Notes: generated from the sequence alone by a model not told the origin. A stretch of 64,000 nucleotides of DNA from Rhizobium leguminosarum (GCF_004123835.1 NZ_MZMU01000026.1:79925-143924), one strand, 5' to 3'; counted from the stretch's first letter, positions 37,399 through 46,522 are shown. A program made the numbers and translations.

Positions 37399-37983
37399 AT
37401 GGCCGGAAAAAGTGACGGGTCCACCGTCCGAAAGCCGCGTGCGGATGCCGAACGCAATCGTCTTCTGCTGATGGAAACGGCAAAGACCGTCTTTGCCGAC
37501 AAGGGCTCCAGCGCCAGCCTGGAGGAAATCGCCCGCATTGCCGGCGTCGGCATCGGCACACTCTATCGCCATTTCCCGACGCGCGATGCACTGGTTTCCG
37601 CCATCTACCGCAACGAGACGACGCAGCTTGCCGCTGCCGCCAAAAGCCTTGCCGAGACACATCCGCCTGTCGAAGCGCTTCGCCTGTGGCTGGTGCAGTT
37701 CGTCGATTATGTCGTGACGAAACACGGCATGTCCGAGGTACTGGATTCCTTGGTCGGCGGCACCTCCGCGCTCTATGCCGATTCTGCCGATTTGATCATA
37801 GGCGCCGTCAATCTGCTGGTGGATCGCGCAGTCGCCACCGGTGAAATCCGTCTGGCGATGGACCCGCTCGATATCCTGCGCGCGCTGGCCGGCGGCGCGC
37901 GCATCAGCTGTGGCCCCGCCTGGCGGGAGGCGGCAAGGCAACTCATCGATATTCTGATTGCGGGTATGAGAGCCAGTCGCTGA
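37399..37983 (+). CDS. TetR family repressor
   Basis: The 194-residue protein has the N-terminal TetR helix-turn-helix (TAKTVFADKGSSASLEEIARIAGVGIGTLYRHFPTRDALV) and a C-terminal ligand-binding domain with SxxLVGGTSALY. It is divergent from the SDR gene and faces the two dyads at 37338-37380. The ligand is unknown. Start ATG 37399 lacks a strong ribosome site but opens the family domain at a normal distance. It ends at 37983, 51 bases before the gcvP-derived sequence. Confidence 0.88.
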   Translation: MAGKSDGSTVRKPRADAERNRLLLMETAKTVFADKGSSASLEEIARIAGVGIGTLYRHFPTRDALVSAIYRNETTQLAAAAKSLAETHPPVEALRLWLVQFVDYVVTKHGMSEVLDSLVGGTSALYADSADLIIGAVNLLVDRAVATGEIRLAMDPLDILRALAGGARISCGPAWREAARQLIDILIAGMRASR

Positions 37984-38034
37984 GGCTGTCGTACCATTCC
38001 GGCACGGCTGTCTCAGATGGAGGTGCGCGAGAAT

Positions 38035-38095
38035 GGCGACCGCAACCTGATCTGCACCTGCCCGCCGGTAGAAAGCTACGAGGGATCCAAGTAGC
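38035..38095 (+). pseudogene. Copy of the 3' end of gcvP
   Basis: Bases 38035-38080 match gcvP 35679-35724 with one mismatch (45 of 46), in the same frame; 38081-38095 then run to an in-frame TAG giving an alternative last few residues (EGSK in place of AEAAE). A stem-loop, GCCCCTCCCA with TGGGAGCGGGC, follows as a terminator does after the real gcvP. So this fragment has the gcvP end plus a terminator but no start, and cannot be a gene by itself. Confidence 0.8.
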
Positions 38096-38258
38096 AGTAG
38101 TTGGGCAAAGCCCCTCCCATAGGTTGGGAGCGGGCTGCATGCTCTGATCCACAAGGATCAAATTTAACCTTTCTTAGCAAGTCTCTGTTAGCAATTCAGA
38201 AAGGCGGCTTCCATCAACATGGATCACCGTCGATCTCTTGTTTTGCGTGCAGGTTCTT

Positions 38259-39305
38259 ATGCGTCCATCGGCAGTTCCAGCAATTCTCCTCGCCGCCCTG
38301 ATCCTCTCGGGATGCGCTGCCAGTTCTGGCGCCGACGATGTGCTGGGCAACGTGCCGTCACCGGAAACGACCAATGCCATCGCCCAGCCGAGCGGCCCGA
38401 TTCCTGCCGCCGCCGTGGGCGATCCCGCGCCGCAGGCAAGCCCGCCGCAGCAGGCGTTGCGCTGGGCGGGAGAGGTTCCAGAACCGCGGGCGCTCGTGCC
38501 CGCCGACAGGCCGGTCGGCATGCCGCTGCCGACAGATAAGCCGGTCGCGCTGCTGATGCCGGCCAATCCCGCGGGCAATGCAATACCCGATGTCGGCACG
38601 AGATCGCCGACACGCGGGCAAATTTACGGCCACCGGTTCCGCGATGCCAAGCCGATCAACTTCGGTTCCACCTCGCCGAGAAAGCTTGCCGTGCACGGCG
38701 TCGACGTGTCGCGCTGGCAGGGCGAGATCGACTGGCAGACGTTGCGGCGGCAAGGCGCGAACTTCGTCTACATCAAGGCGACCGACGGCGGGGATCACCT
38801 TGATCCGATGTTCAAGAAGAACTGGCGCCGGGCCAAGGAAGCCGGCCTGAGACACGGCGCCTATCACTTCTTCTACTGGTGCCGGACAGGCGGTGAGCAG
38901 GCCGACTGGTTCATCCGCAACGTGCCGAGGGAGGCCAACGCTCTTCCGCCCGTCATCGACGTCGAATGGAACGGCGAATCGAGCTGCAAGAGACGCATCT
39001 CTCCCGCACGTGTCCGGGAAAAGATGCAGGTTTTCATGGACAAGCTGGAGCGCCATTACGGTCAGCGCCCGATCATCTACACCGCGCCGGATTTCTACCG
39101 CGATAATTTGAAGGGTCAACTGCTCGACTATCCCTTCTGGCTGCGCTCGGTGGCCGCTCACCCCTCCAAGGTCTATCCCGGCCGCAAGTGGGTCTTCTGG
39201 CAGTATTCCGGCTCCGGCCTTTCCGAAGGCGTCGACGGCAAGATCGACCTCAACGTGTTCAACGGCAACGAGAGCGACTGGCACGACTGGGTGGCGTCGC
39301 GATAG
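38259..39305 (+). CDS. GH25 lysozyme-family lipoprotein
   Basis: The 348-residue protein has a signal peptide with lipobox LSGC, a Pro/Ala-rich linker (about 20-140) and a GH25 muramidase domain with HGVDVSRWQG, FVYIKATDGG (usually KATEG) and the catalytic Asp-x-Glu VIDVEWNG. It would cut the glycan backbone of peptidoglycan from the inner or outer membrane face. Similar lipoprotein lysozymes are common in rhizobia. Start ATG 38259 is chosen over a TTG at 38238 since the signal peptide then begins properly. Confidence 0.88.
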   Translation: MRPSAVPAILLAALILSGCAASSGADDVLGNVPSPETTNAIAQPSGPIPAAAVGDPAPQASPPQQALRWAGEVPEPRALVPADRPVGMPLPTDKPVALLMPANPAGNAIPDVGTRSPTRGQIYGHRFRDAKPINFGSTSPRKLAVHGVDVSRWQGEIDWQTLRRQGANFVYIKATDGGDHLDPMFKKNWRRAKEAGLRHGAYHFFYWCRTGGEQADWFIRNVPREANALPPVIDVEWNGESSCKRRISPARVREKMQVFMDKLERHYGQRPIIYTAPDFYRDNLKGQLLDYPFWLRSVAAHPSKVYPGRKWVFWQYSGSGLSEGVDGKIDLNVFNGNESDWHDWVASR

Positions 39306-39468
39306 CGAAGCTGGCCATGGCTCCGCGCCCCGACCCCGTTCCGTGCCAATCCGGAACAGATGGATGCTAAGATGCGCGAACCTATAGATCTTTGCTAACG
39401 CAACGCATTCAGCATTCTCTAAGCCCTTGCATGTACAAGAATTTCATCCAGTTCTGGGGAAATGGTTG

Positions 39469-39774
39469 ATGAGCATATCGGGTATTACGAGCACGGCTCT
39501 TTCGGGAATGCGGGCACAGACGACGCGGGTTAGCGCGATTGCCAACAACATCGCAAATAGCAGCACGCCGGGCTATGCCAGGCTGAACACCAGCCTCACC
39601 TCCGCTGCGTCAGGCGCCGTCCAAGCCGTTGTCAGTCCGACGGCATCAGATGTCGATCCAGCCACCGAACTGACCGACCTGATCGAAGCCGAGCAAAGCT
39701 ACAAGGCGAACGCCGTGGTCTTTGAGACCGGCGCCGACATGTGGGAAATGCTCATGAACATCAAGCGCGACTGA
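39469..39774 (+). CDS. Short flagellar-rod-like protein
   Basis: The 101-residue protein has the N-terminal rod domain (SGITSTALSGMRAQTTRVSAIANNIANSSTPGYARL) and the C-terminal rod domain (TDLIEAEQSYKANAVVFETGADMWEML) of the FlgB/C/F/G family, joined by only a short Ser/Ala linker. FlgC is about 139 residues, so the middle is missing. It is not in a flagellar cluster here. It may be a divergent rod paralogue; ATG 39469 follows GGGGAAATGGTT. Confidence 0.75.
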   Translation: MSISGITSTALSGMRAQTTRVSAIANNIANSSTPGYARLNTSLTSAASGAVQAVVSPTASDVDPATELTDLIEAEQSYKANAVVFETGADMWEMLMNIKRD

Positions 39775-39900
39775 GCACCCTGCCCGCAGACCCACGTCGC
39801 CGCGGCTGGACGCGAGCTGCCGAAGCTTTCGTTGGCTTTGTTATAAGATCGTCTCGAATCAGGCCTATGCCGATCCGCGCCATTGTCGCGGATCGATGCC

Positions 39901-40527
39901 ATGCCGGAATGTCAGGATTTCGTTTTCATTAAAGGACGGGTCGAGCTCGATGCGGCACCACTGGTGCTGCTGCATGGCAGCGGCATGCATGAACGCAATC
40001 TCATCGGGCTGGCCGACAGGGTCGGGCCGGATCGTCCCTATATTGCGCTGAGGGGCGCGGTGGAATGGGAGGAGGGCTTTGCCTTCTTCCGCCGAAACCC
40101 CGACCGCACGCTTGATTACATCGACCTCTTCAACCAGACCCATCATCTCGCCGATTTTCTGCTGCGGGCCGTGGAGAACGGCCTGCTGAAACGGCCGCCT
40201 TTGCTGCTCGGCTTTTCCAATGGCGCGATCATCGCCGCTTCGATCCTGCTGCATCGGCCGGAAACCGCAGCCGGCGCTATCCTGCTGCGGCCGCTCTCAC
40301 CCGCGCCGACCGTCGATTTTCCCGAGCTGAGAGGCCATCGCGTCCTGATCCTCGCCGGCGAACGCGACGAGCGGCGCGCGCCTGAGGATGTTGTGCTGGT
40401 GAGGAATCAGATCGAAAGAAGCGGCGCCGACGTCACGACAAAACTGTTCCCGGCGGGCCATGGCCTGGATGAGAACGAACCGGATTTTATCGAGAGTTGG
40501 CTGGCGGAAAATTTCCCACCAGCCTGA
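39901..40527 (+). CDS. Alpha/beta hydrolase (carboxylesterase-type)
   Basis: The 208-residue protein shows the hydrolase fold: oxyanion region VLLHGSGMHERN, nucleophile elbow GFSNGA, Asp in LAGERDERRAP and His in PAGHGLDENE. It resembles phospholipase/carboxylesterase or MhqD-like enzymes in size. The substrate is unknown. The ATG at 39901 is one of several possible starts; no clear ribosome site. Confidence 0.82.
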   Translation: MPECQDFVFIKGRVELDAAPLVLLHGSGMHERNLIGLADRVGPDRPYIALRGAVEWEEGFAFFRRNPDRTLDYIDLFNQTHHLADFLLRAVENGLLKRPPLLLGFSNGAIIAASILLHRPETAAGAILLRPLSPAPTVDFPELRGHRVLILAGERDERRAPEDVVLVRNQIERSGADVTTKLFPAGHGLDENEPDFIESWLAENFPPA

Positions 40528-40536
40528 CGGCGGCTG

Positions 40537-40929
40537 TCAGGAATGCGCCGGCTCGCCCTGGCGCTGGGCGGCAAGGGCCGCGAGATCGGCAGGTTTCAGC
40601 TCGACAGATTCGCCGCAGCCGCAGGCCGATGTCTGGTTCGGATTGGTGAAGGTGAAGCCGGAGCGCAACGTCGTCGTCTCGAACCCCATTTCGGTGCCGA
40701 GCAGGTAAAGAGCCGCAGATGGCTCGACCCAGACTTTTGCGCCATCGTGCTCAATCAGGTCGTCCTTGGCGTTGGGCTCGGTCACCAGTTCGATGGTATA
40801 TTCCATCCCGGCGCAGCCGCCCTTCTTGATGCCGACGCGGACACCCTTGGCCTCCGGCCCCGAGTTCTCGACGATCGCCTTGACGCGGGCCGCAGCCCCG
40901 TCCGTCATGCTCATGATTGCAAAGCCCAT
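40537..40929 (-). CDS. sufA: A-type Fe-S carrier SufA
   Basis: The 130-residue protein is an A-type carrier with the three conserved cysteines in KKGGCAGMEY and SACGCGES. It takes Fe-S clusters from the SufBCD scaffold to apo-proteins. Start 40929 has AAGGAGA 8-14 bases upstream. It is the last gene of the suf operon on the minus strand. Confidence 0.9.
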   Translation of the reverse strand: MGFAIMSMTDGAAARVKAIVENSGPEAKGVRVGIKKGGCAGMEYTIELVTEPNAKDDLIEHDGAKVWVEPSAALYLLGTEMGFETTTLRSGFTFTNPNQTSACGCGESVELKPADLAALAAQRQGEPAHS

Positions 40930-41022
40930 CGGCTCATTCTCCTTCCGCAACCGGGGTCAAGATCCGGTGCATCGTGATTCAAATGTAGTACCCGTTCGTA
41001 AACGGATCAATACCGCGGGATG

Positions 41023-41403
41023 TCAGTACCAGCCTACGGCGACCTGCGCCTCTTCCGACATGCGGTCCGGCGTCCACGGCGGATCGAAAGTCATTGCGAC
41101 CTCGACACCCGAGACGCCTTCGACGGCGCCGACCGCGTTTTCGACCCAGCCTGGCATCTCGCCGGCTACCGGGCAGCCGGGTGCGGTCAGCGTCATCATG
41201 ATTTTCACCATCCGGTCGTCCTCGATGTCGATCTTGTAGATCAGACCGAGCTCGAAGATGTCGGCGGGAATTTCCGGATCGTAGACCGTCTTCAGTGCGC
41301 TGATGACGTCGTCGCTGAGCCGTGCCAGCTCATCGGCCGGAATGCTGGAATGCACGATGCCTTCGCGCACGTCGATCTTCTGTTCGCTTTCGTCCAGGCT
41401 CAT
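41023..41403 (-). CDS. sufT: SufT (DUF59/MIP18) Fe-S assembly factor
   Basis: The 126-residue protein has the MIP18/DUF59 domain (LKTVYDPEIPADIFELGLIYKIDI, MTLTAPGCP, MTFDPPWTPDRMSEEAQVAVG). SufT is an auxiliary factor in cluster maturation under high demand. It starts 12 bases after the sufS stop on the minus strand. Confidence 0.9.
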   Translation of the reverse strand: MSLDESEQKIDVREGIVHSSIPADELARLSDDVISALKTVYDPEIPADIFELGLIYKIDIEDDRMVKIMMTLTAPGCPVAGEMPGWVENAVGAVEGVSGVEVAMTFDPPWTPDRMSEEAQVAVGWY

Positions 41404-41415
41404 CACGGACACTCC

Positions 41416-42657
41416 TCAAGCAAAGAACTTGCGCGCATATTCAAGCGCATCGGCCAGGGCATCGACCTCGGTGCGGGTATTGTACATGCCGAAGGATGCA
41501 CGGCATGTGGATGTGACGCCGAAGCGTTTCAAGAGCGGCATGGCGCAATGCGTGCCGGCCCTGACCGCAACACCCTGCCGGTCGATCACCATCGAGACGT
41601 CGTGGGCATGGATACCGGCAAGCTCGAAGGAAAAGATGCTGCCTTTGTCGGGCGCCGTGCCAAAGACGCGCAGCGAATTGACGGATTTCAGCCGCTCGAC
41701 CGCATAGGCGGCAAGATCGGCCTCGTGGCGGGCGATCGCCTCGCGGCCGATCTTCTCCATATAGTCGAGCGCATAACCGAGCCCGATCGCCTGCACGATC
41801 GGCGGCGTGCCGGCTTCGAAGCGATGCGGCGGATCATTATAGGTAACCACGTCCTCGGCGACCTCGAAGATCATCTCGCCGCCGCCCTGGAAGGGGCGCA
41901 TCTCGAAAAGCCGCTCCTTCTTGCCGTAGAGCACGCCGATGCCGGACGGGCCGTAGAGCTTATGGCCGGTCATGACGTACCAGTCGCAATCGATATCCTG
42001 CACATCGACAGGTAGATGGACCGCGCCCTGGCTGCCGTCGATCAGCACCGGAATGCCGCGCTCGTGTGCGATCCGGCAGACTTCCTTGACGGGAACGATC
42101 GTGCCGAGCGCATTCGACATATGGGTGATGGCGACGAGCTTGGTGCGCTCCGTCAGGCTCTTTTCGAAATCCTCGATATGGAAGGCGCCCTCGTCGTCGA
42201 CGGGCACCCAGACGAGTTTGGCGCCCTGCCGTTCGCGGATGAAGTGCCAGGGCACGATATTGGAATGGTGCTCCATGATCGTCAGCACGATCTCGTCGCC
42301 TTCACCAATCTTCGGCATGCCCCAGCCATAGGCGACGGTGTTGATCGCTTCCGTCGAATTCTTGGTGAAGACGATGTCGTTCACCGAAGGCGCGTTGAGG
42401 AAGCGGCGGACCTTCTCGCGCGCTCCCTCATAGGCATCCGTCGCGGCGTTGGAAAGGTAGTGCAGGCCGCGGTGCACATTGGCATATTCATGGGAATAGG
42501 CATGCGAGATGGCATCGATCACCACCTGCGGCTTCTGCGCCGATGCGCCGTTGTCGAGATAGACCAGCGGCTTGCCATGCACCTTCTCCGCCAGGATCGG
42601 AAAATCCCGGCGGATGGCTTCGACGTCGTATTGCGTGGCCGGCGCTATCTTGTCCAT
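41416..42657 (-). CDS. sufS: Cysteine desulfurase SufS
   Basis: The 413-residue PLP enzyme takes sulfur from cysteine for cluster assembly. The PLP Lys is in MTGHKLYGPSG; the active cysteine is in the RAGTHCAMP loop; the group II pattern matches SufS more than NifS. It starts 12 bases after the sufD stop, so translation is probably coupled. The persulfide acceptor SufE is not in the operon. Confidence 0.93.
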   Translation of the reverse strand: MDKIAPATQYDVEAIRRDFPILAEKVHGKPLVYLDNGASAQKPQVVIDAISHAYSHEYANVHRGLHYLSNAATDAYEGAREKVRRFLNAPSVNDIVFTKNSTEAINTVAYGWGMPKIGEGDEIVLTIMEHHSNIVPWHFIRERQGAKLVWVPVDDEGAFHIEDFEKSLTERTKLVAITHMSNALGTIVPVKEVCRIAHERGIPVLIDGSQGAVHLPVDVQDIDCDWYVMTGHKLYGPSGIGVLYGKKERLFEMRPFQGGGEMIFEVAEDVVTYNDPPHRFEAGTPPIVQAIGLGYALDYMEKIGREAIARHEADLAAYAVERLKSVNSLRVFGTAPDKGSIFSFELAGIHAHDVSMVIDRQGVAVRAGTHCAMPLLKRFGVTSTCRASFGMYNTRTEVDALADALEYARKFFA

Positions 42658-42669
42658 TGGTATATCCGA

Positions 42670-43944
42670 TCAGGCGTGCTTTTCGAGCCAGGCCGAAATC
42701 ACGCCTTCCAGCGCCTCGACCAGGGCCTCGTCTTCCAGTTCCTCGACAATCTCGGCGACGAAGGCGTTGACGAGCATCGCCCGCGCCTTGTTCTCCGGAA
42801 TGCCGCGCGCCATCATGTAATAGAGATGGTTGGCGTCGATATCGGTCACCGTCGCGCCGTGGCCGCACTGGACATCATCGGCGAAGATCTCAAGTTCGGG
42901 CTTGACCGAGAATTCGGCGTCGTCGGACATCAGCAGCGTGTTGCAGGCCATCTTGGCATCGGTCTTCTGCGCATCGGGCGCCACTCGGATCATGCCCTGG
43001 AAGACGCCCTTGGCACGGTCGAAGACGACGTTGCGGATCACTTCGGTCGAGCCGGTATTCGGTACGTCGTGGCCGAGCACCATCGTCACGTCGGTATGGC
43101 TTTCTGCTCCGAGCAGGTTTATGCCGCGCAACGTCAGATCGGCGCCTTCGCCCGTCACCTTGATATGCAGCTCCTGCCGGACCAGCTTGCCGCCGGCATT
43201 GATGACGAAAAGCCGCAGCTTGGCGTCAGCGCGAAGATCGATGCGGATCTGCCCGAGATGCGTATCGTCAGCCCCCTGCTGCTGCAGAATGATCCAGGTC
43301 AGTTCGGCCCCTTCGCCAACCGTGATGTCGCTGACATGGGACACCAGCGCTGCATCGCCGGTCACCGTGCGGTGACGTTCGATGACGGTCGCCTTGACGC
43401 CGGCGCCGAAGGACACAGGCAAGCGCGTATGTGTCTGCCCACCGGAATGGATGAACTGGATTTCGAGCGGATTTTCAAGCTCGGTATCGGCAGGCACGTC
43501 GAGGACATAGCCATCGCGCACGAAACTGCCATTGATGCGGCCGACCGCGTCGTCGCTGCCGAGCGCATCGAGGCCAGCCGCGGCAGAGCCGTCAAGAAGA
43601 CGTTCGGAATAAGCCGAAACGCCAAGACCGTCGACCGTCGCCTTCTGGTTGGAATGGCCCTGGATCACCGCCAGGACCGTGGAGTCGGCAACAAGCGGCT
43701 CCAAAGCCTGCGAGCCGGCATCGCCCGCCTGCTGCGGGACAGTGCGCAACAGGTTCTTGAGGTCGCTATAGTGCCAGGCCTCGATGCGGCGCGTCGGCAG
43801 GCCGGCTTTCTTCAAGTCGTCGAGAAGCCGGTCGCGCAGTGCCGTCACCGCGCCATTGCCCGGCAGCTCGCCGATCTGCTGGTTGAAGGCCTCGATCAGC
43901 GCCGTCTCGGCCGCCGTCAGGCGGCTCGTCGTCTGCATGTTCAT
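42670..43944 (-). CDS. sufD: Fe-S scaffold subunit SufD
   Basis: The 424-residue SufB/D-family subunit has the right-handed beta helix core (ILQQQGADDTHLGQIRIDLRADAKLRLFVINAGG, ADDVQCGHGATVTDIDANHLYYMMARGIPENKARAMLVNAF). It forms SufBC2D with SufB and the SufC ATPase. Start 43944 (MNMQTTSRLT) is preferred over a frame that extends 25 codons upstream into the sufC stop. Confidence 0.93.
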   Translation of the reverse strand: MNMQTTSRLTAAETALIEAFNQQIGELPGNGAVTALRDRLLDDLKKAGLPTRRIEAWHYSDLKNLLRTVPQQAGDAGSQALEPLVADSTVLAVIQGHSNQKATVDGLGVSAYSERLLDGSAAAGLDALGSDDAVGRINGSFVRDGYVLDVPADTELENPLEIQFIHSGGQTHTRLPVSFGAGVKATVIERHRTVTGDAALVSHVSDITVGEGAELTWIILQQQGADDTHLGQIRIDLRADAKLRLFVINAGGKLVRQELHIKVTGEGADLTLRGINLLGAESHTDVTMVLGHDVPNTGSTEVIRNVVFDRAKGVFQGMIRVAPDAQKTDAKMACNTLLMSDDAEFSVKPELEIFADDVQCGHGATVTDIDANHLYYMMARGIPENKARAMLVNAFVAEIVEELEDEALVEALEGVISAWLEKHA

Positions 43945-43969
43945 GGACGTCGTCCTTTCCACCCGAAAC

Positions 43970-44725
43970 TCAGGCCGCCGTGCCGATGATGTCGGCATAG
44001 CCGTTGGCTTCCAGCTCATGCGCCAGCGTCTTGTCGCCCGACTTGATCACCTGCCCCTTGTAGAGCACGTGGACGGTATCCGGCACGATATAGTCGAGCA
44101 GGCGCTGGTAGTGGGTGATGACCACGACCGCGCGGTCCGGCGAACGCAGCGCGTTGACGCCGTCGGCGACGATCTTCAGCGCATCGATGTCGAGGCCGGA
44201 ATCGGTTTCGTCGAGCACGCAGAGCTTCGGTTCGAGCAGCGCCATCTGCAGGATCTCGGCCCGCTTCTTTTCGCCGCCGGAGAAGCCGACGTTCAGCGGC
44301 CGCTTCAGCATCTCGGTATTGATCTGCAGCTTGCCGGCGGCATCCTTGACGCGGCGCATGAAGTCCGGCGTCGTCAGCTCGTCTTCGCCGCGCGCCTTGC
44401 GCTGCTCGTTCATCGCCACCTTCAGGAACTGCATGGTGGCAACGCCCGGGATTTCGACCGGATACTGGAAGGCGAGGAAGATGCCCTTGGCGGCGCGCTC
44501 GGAGGGATCAAGCTCGAGAATGCTCTCGCCATTGTAGAGAATGTCACCCTCGGTGACTTCGTAGTCGCTGCGGCCGGACAGCACATAGGAAAGCGTCGAC
44601 TTGCCGGAGCCGTTAGGCCCCATGATCGCGGCAACTTCGCCGGCCTTCACCGTCAGGTTCAGGCCACGGATGATCTCGGTGCCGTCTTCGGCGATGCGAG
44701 CATGAAGGTTTCTGATTTCAAGCAT
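43970..44725 (-). CDS. sufC: Fe-S assembly ATPase SufC
   Basis: The 251-residue ABC-type ATPase has Walker A GPNGSGKST, signature FSGGEKKRAEI and Walker B KLCVLDETDSGLD. It powers the SufBCD scaffold. I take the MLEIRNLHARI start at 44725 (AGGA upstream); ATG 44758 adds 11 residues. It is followed by sufD after 25 bases. Confidence 0.95.
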   Translation of the reverse strand: MLEIRNLHARIAEDGTEIIRGLNLTVKAGEVAAIMGPNGSGKSTLSYVLSGRSDYEVTEGDILYNGESILELDPSERAAKGIFLAFQYPVEIPGVATMQFLKVAMNEQRKARGEDELTTPDFMRRVKDAAGKLQINTEMLKRPLNVGFSGGEKKRAEILQMALLEPKLCVLDETDSGLDIDALKIVADGVNALRSPDRAVVVITHYQRLLDYIVPDTVHVLYKGQVIKSGDKTLAHELEANGYADIIGTAA

Positions 44726-44805
44726 CTTTGGTTCCTGCGTTTTCTCTGCGTAGCTCATCAGAGCCTCGCGCAATTTCTAAGGGCATCAACATGTTGGGCT
44801 CGCTG

Positions 44806-45051
44806 CTATCGCCCAAAAAAACGGATGACACGGAAAACCGCGACCGTTACGAGCCAAAGCCATTCGAGAAATTCCGGGATCCCCTGAATGATCTTTCCCG
44901 GTTTTTCCATGCGCTGCTGGAGAAACACATAAGGCTGCTCCGGCGGCTTCTCGGTTTCATATCTCTGCTCGCGGGGGCGAATTTTCGCCAATATCTCCCC
45001 GCGCATATTCTCCAGACGATCAAGAATGCGTTTCTTGTCCGCCTCGCTCAT
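44806..45051 (-). CDS. Small protein between sufB and sufC
   Basis: The 81-residue charged protein (MSEADKKRILDRLENMRGE...) has an N-terminal helix and one C-terminal hydrophobic segment (EFLEWLWLVTVAVFRVIRF) that may dip into the membrane. Its start is 1 base after the sufB stop, so it is translated as part of the suf operon. I do not know its family; it is likely cotranscribed with the Fe-S genes and a membrane link for SufBCD is only speculation. Confidence 0.65.
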   Translation of the reverse strand: MSEADKKRILDRLENMRGEILAKIRPREQRYETEKPPEQPYVFLQQRMEKPGKIIQGIPEFLEWLWLVTVAVFRVIRFFGR

Positions 45052-45052
45052 G

Positions 45053-46522
45053 TCACCCCACCGAGCCTTCCAGCGAAATGCTGATCAGCTTCTGCGCCTC
45101 GACGGCGAATTCCATCGGCAGCTCCTGCAGGACTTCCTTGACGAAGCCGTTGACGATCAACGCGATCGCCGCTTCGGTCGGGATACCGCGCTGCAGGCAG
45201 TAGAACAGCTGATCCTCGGAGATCTTCGAGGTTGTCGCCTCATGCTCGAACTGCGCCGTCGAATTCTTCGCCTCGATGTAAGGCACGGTATGGGCGCCGC
45301 ACTTGTCGCCGATCAACAGCGAATCGCACTGGGTGAAGTTGCGCGCGTTCGACGCCTTGCGGTGAGCCGAAACCTGGCCACGATAGGTGTTGTTGGAAAC
45401 ACCGGCGGCGATGCCCTTGGAAACGATGCGGCTCGACGTGTTCTTGCCGAGATGGATCATCTTGGTGCCGCTGTCGATCTGCTGATGGCCGTTCGACACG
45501 GCGATCGAGTAGAACTCGCCGCGGCTGTCGTCGCCGCGCAGGATGCAGGACGGATACTTCCAGGTGATCGCCGAGCCGGTTTCGACCTGCGTCCAGGAGA
45601 TCTTCGAACGGTCGCCGCGGCAATCGCCGCGCTTGGTGACGAAGTTGTAGATGCCGCCCTTGCCGTTCTTGTCGCCGGGATACCAGTTCTGCACCGTCGA
45701 ATACTTGATCTCGGCATCGTCGAGCGCAACCAGCTCGACCACGGCGGCATGCAACTGGTTTTCATCGCGCTGCGGCGCCGTGCAGCCTTCGAGATAGGAG
45801 ACGTAGGCGCCCTCTTCCGCGATGATCAGCGTGCGCTCGAACTGGCCGGTGCCCTTCTCATTAATGCGGAAATAGGTGGACAGCTCCATCGGGCAACGAA
45901 CGCCCTTCGGCACGAAGACGAAGGAGCCATCGGTGAAGACCGCCGAATTCAGCGTCGCATAATAATTGTCCGAGGTCGGCACGACCGAGCCGAGATATTT
46001 CCGGACGAGATCGGGATATTCGCGGATGGCTTCCGAGATCGACATGAAGATCACGCCGGCCTTCTTCAGCTCTGCCTTGAAGGTGGTGACGACCGAGACG
46101 CTGTCGAAAACGGCGTCGACGGCGATCTTCGGCTTCTCGACGCCGGCAAGAATCTCCTGCTCACGTAGCGGAATGCCGAGCTTCTCATAGACCTTCAACA
46201 GCTCCGGATCGACCTCATCGAGCGACTTCGGACCCGGCGTGCTTTTCGGCGCAGCGTAATAATAGATGTCGTTGAAATCGATCTTCGGATAATTGACTCG
46301 CGCCCAGGTCGGCTCTTCCAGCGTCAGCCAGCGCCGATAGGCCTCGAGACGCCATTCCAGCATCCATTCCGGCTCCTGCTTCTTGGCCGATATGAAGCGG
46401 ATAATATCCTCGGACAGGCCCTTCGGCGCCTTGTCCATCTCGATGACGGTCTCGAAACCGTATTTGTACTGATCCACATCGATCAGGCGCACCTGGTCGA
46501 TTGTTTCCTGCACGGCAGCCAT
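45053..46522 (-). CDS. sufB: Fe-S scaffold subunit SufB
   Basis: The 489-residue subunit has the SufB beta helix (VPKGVRCPMELSTYFRINEK, YLEGCTAPQRDENQLHAAVVELVALDDAEIKYSTVQNW) and the conserved C-terminal STAQFEHEATTSKISEDQLFYCLQRG. It builds the Fe-S cluster with SufC and SufD. ATG 46522 has GGAGAATGAA just upstream. The short gap to nifS-like (46616) has no clear iron-box. Confidence 0.94.
   Translation of the reverse strand: MAAVQETIDQVRLIDVDQYKYGFETVIEMDKAPKGLSEDIIRFISAKKQEPEWMLEWRLEAYRRWLTLEEPTWARVNYPKIDFNDIYYYAAPKSTPGPKSLDEVDPELLKVYEKLGIPLREQEILAGVEKPKIAVDAVFDSVSVVTTFKAELKKAGVIFMSISEAIREYPDLVRKYLGSVVPTSDNYYATLNSAVFTDGSFVFVPKGVRCPMELSTYFRINEKGTGQFERTLIIAEEGAYVSYLEGCTAPQRDENQLHAAVVELVALDDAEIKYSTVQNWYPGDKNGKGGIYNFVTKRGDCRGDRSKISWTQVETGSAITWKYPSCILRGDDSRGEFYSIAVSNGHQQIDSGTKMIHLGKNTSSRIVSKGIAAGVSNNTYRGQVSAHRKASNARNFTQCDSLLIGDKCGAHTVPYIEAKNSTAQFEHEATTSKISEDQLFYCLQRGIPTEAAIALIVNGFVKEVLQELPMEFAVEAQKLISISLEGSVG

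Noticed and set aside
38259..39305. GH25 lysozyme as a phage endolysin
   Set aside because: It has a lipoprotein signal and no holin or phage neighbours, so a cellular envelope enzyme is more likely.
42016..43989. Long open frame antisense to sufS and sufD
   Set aside because: It is the shadow of two well-recognised genes in high-GC DNA and shows no domain.
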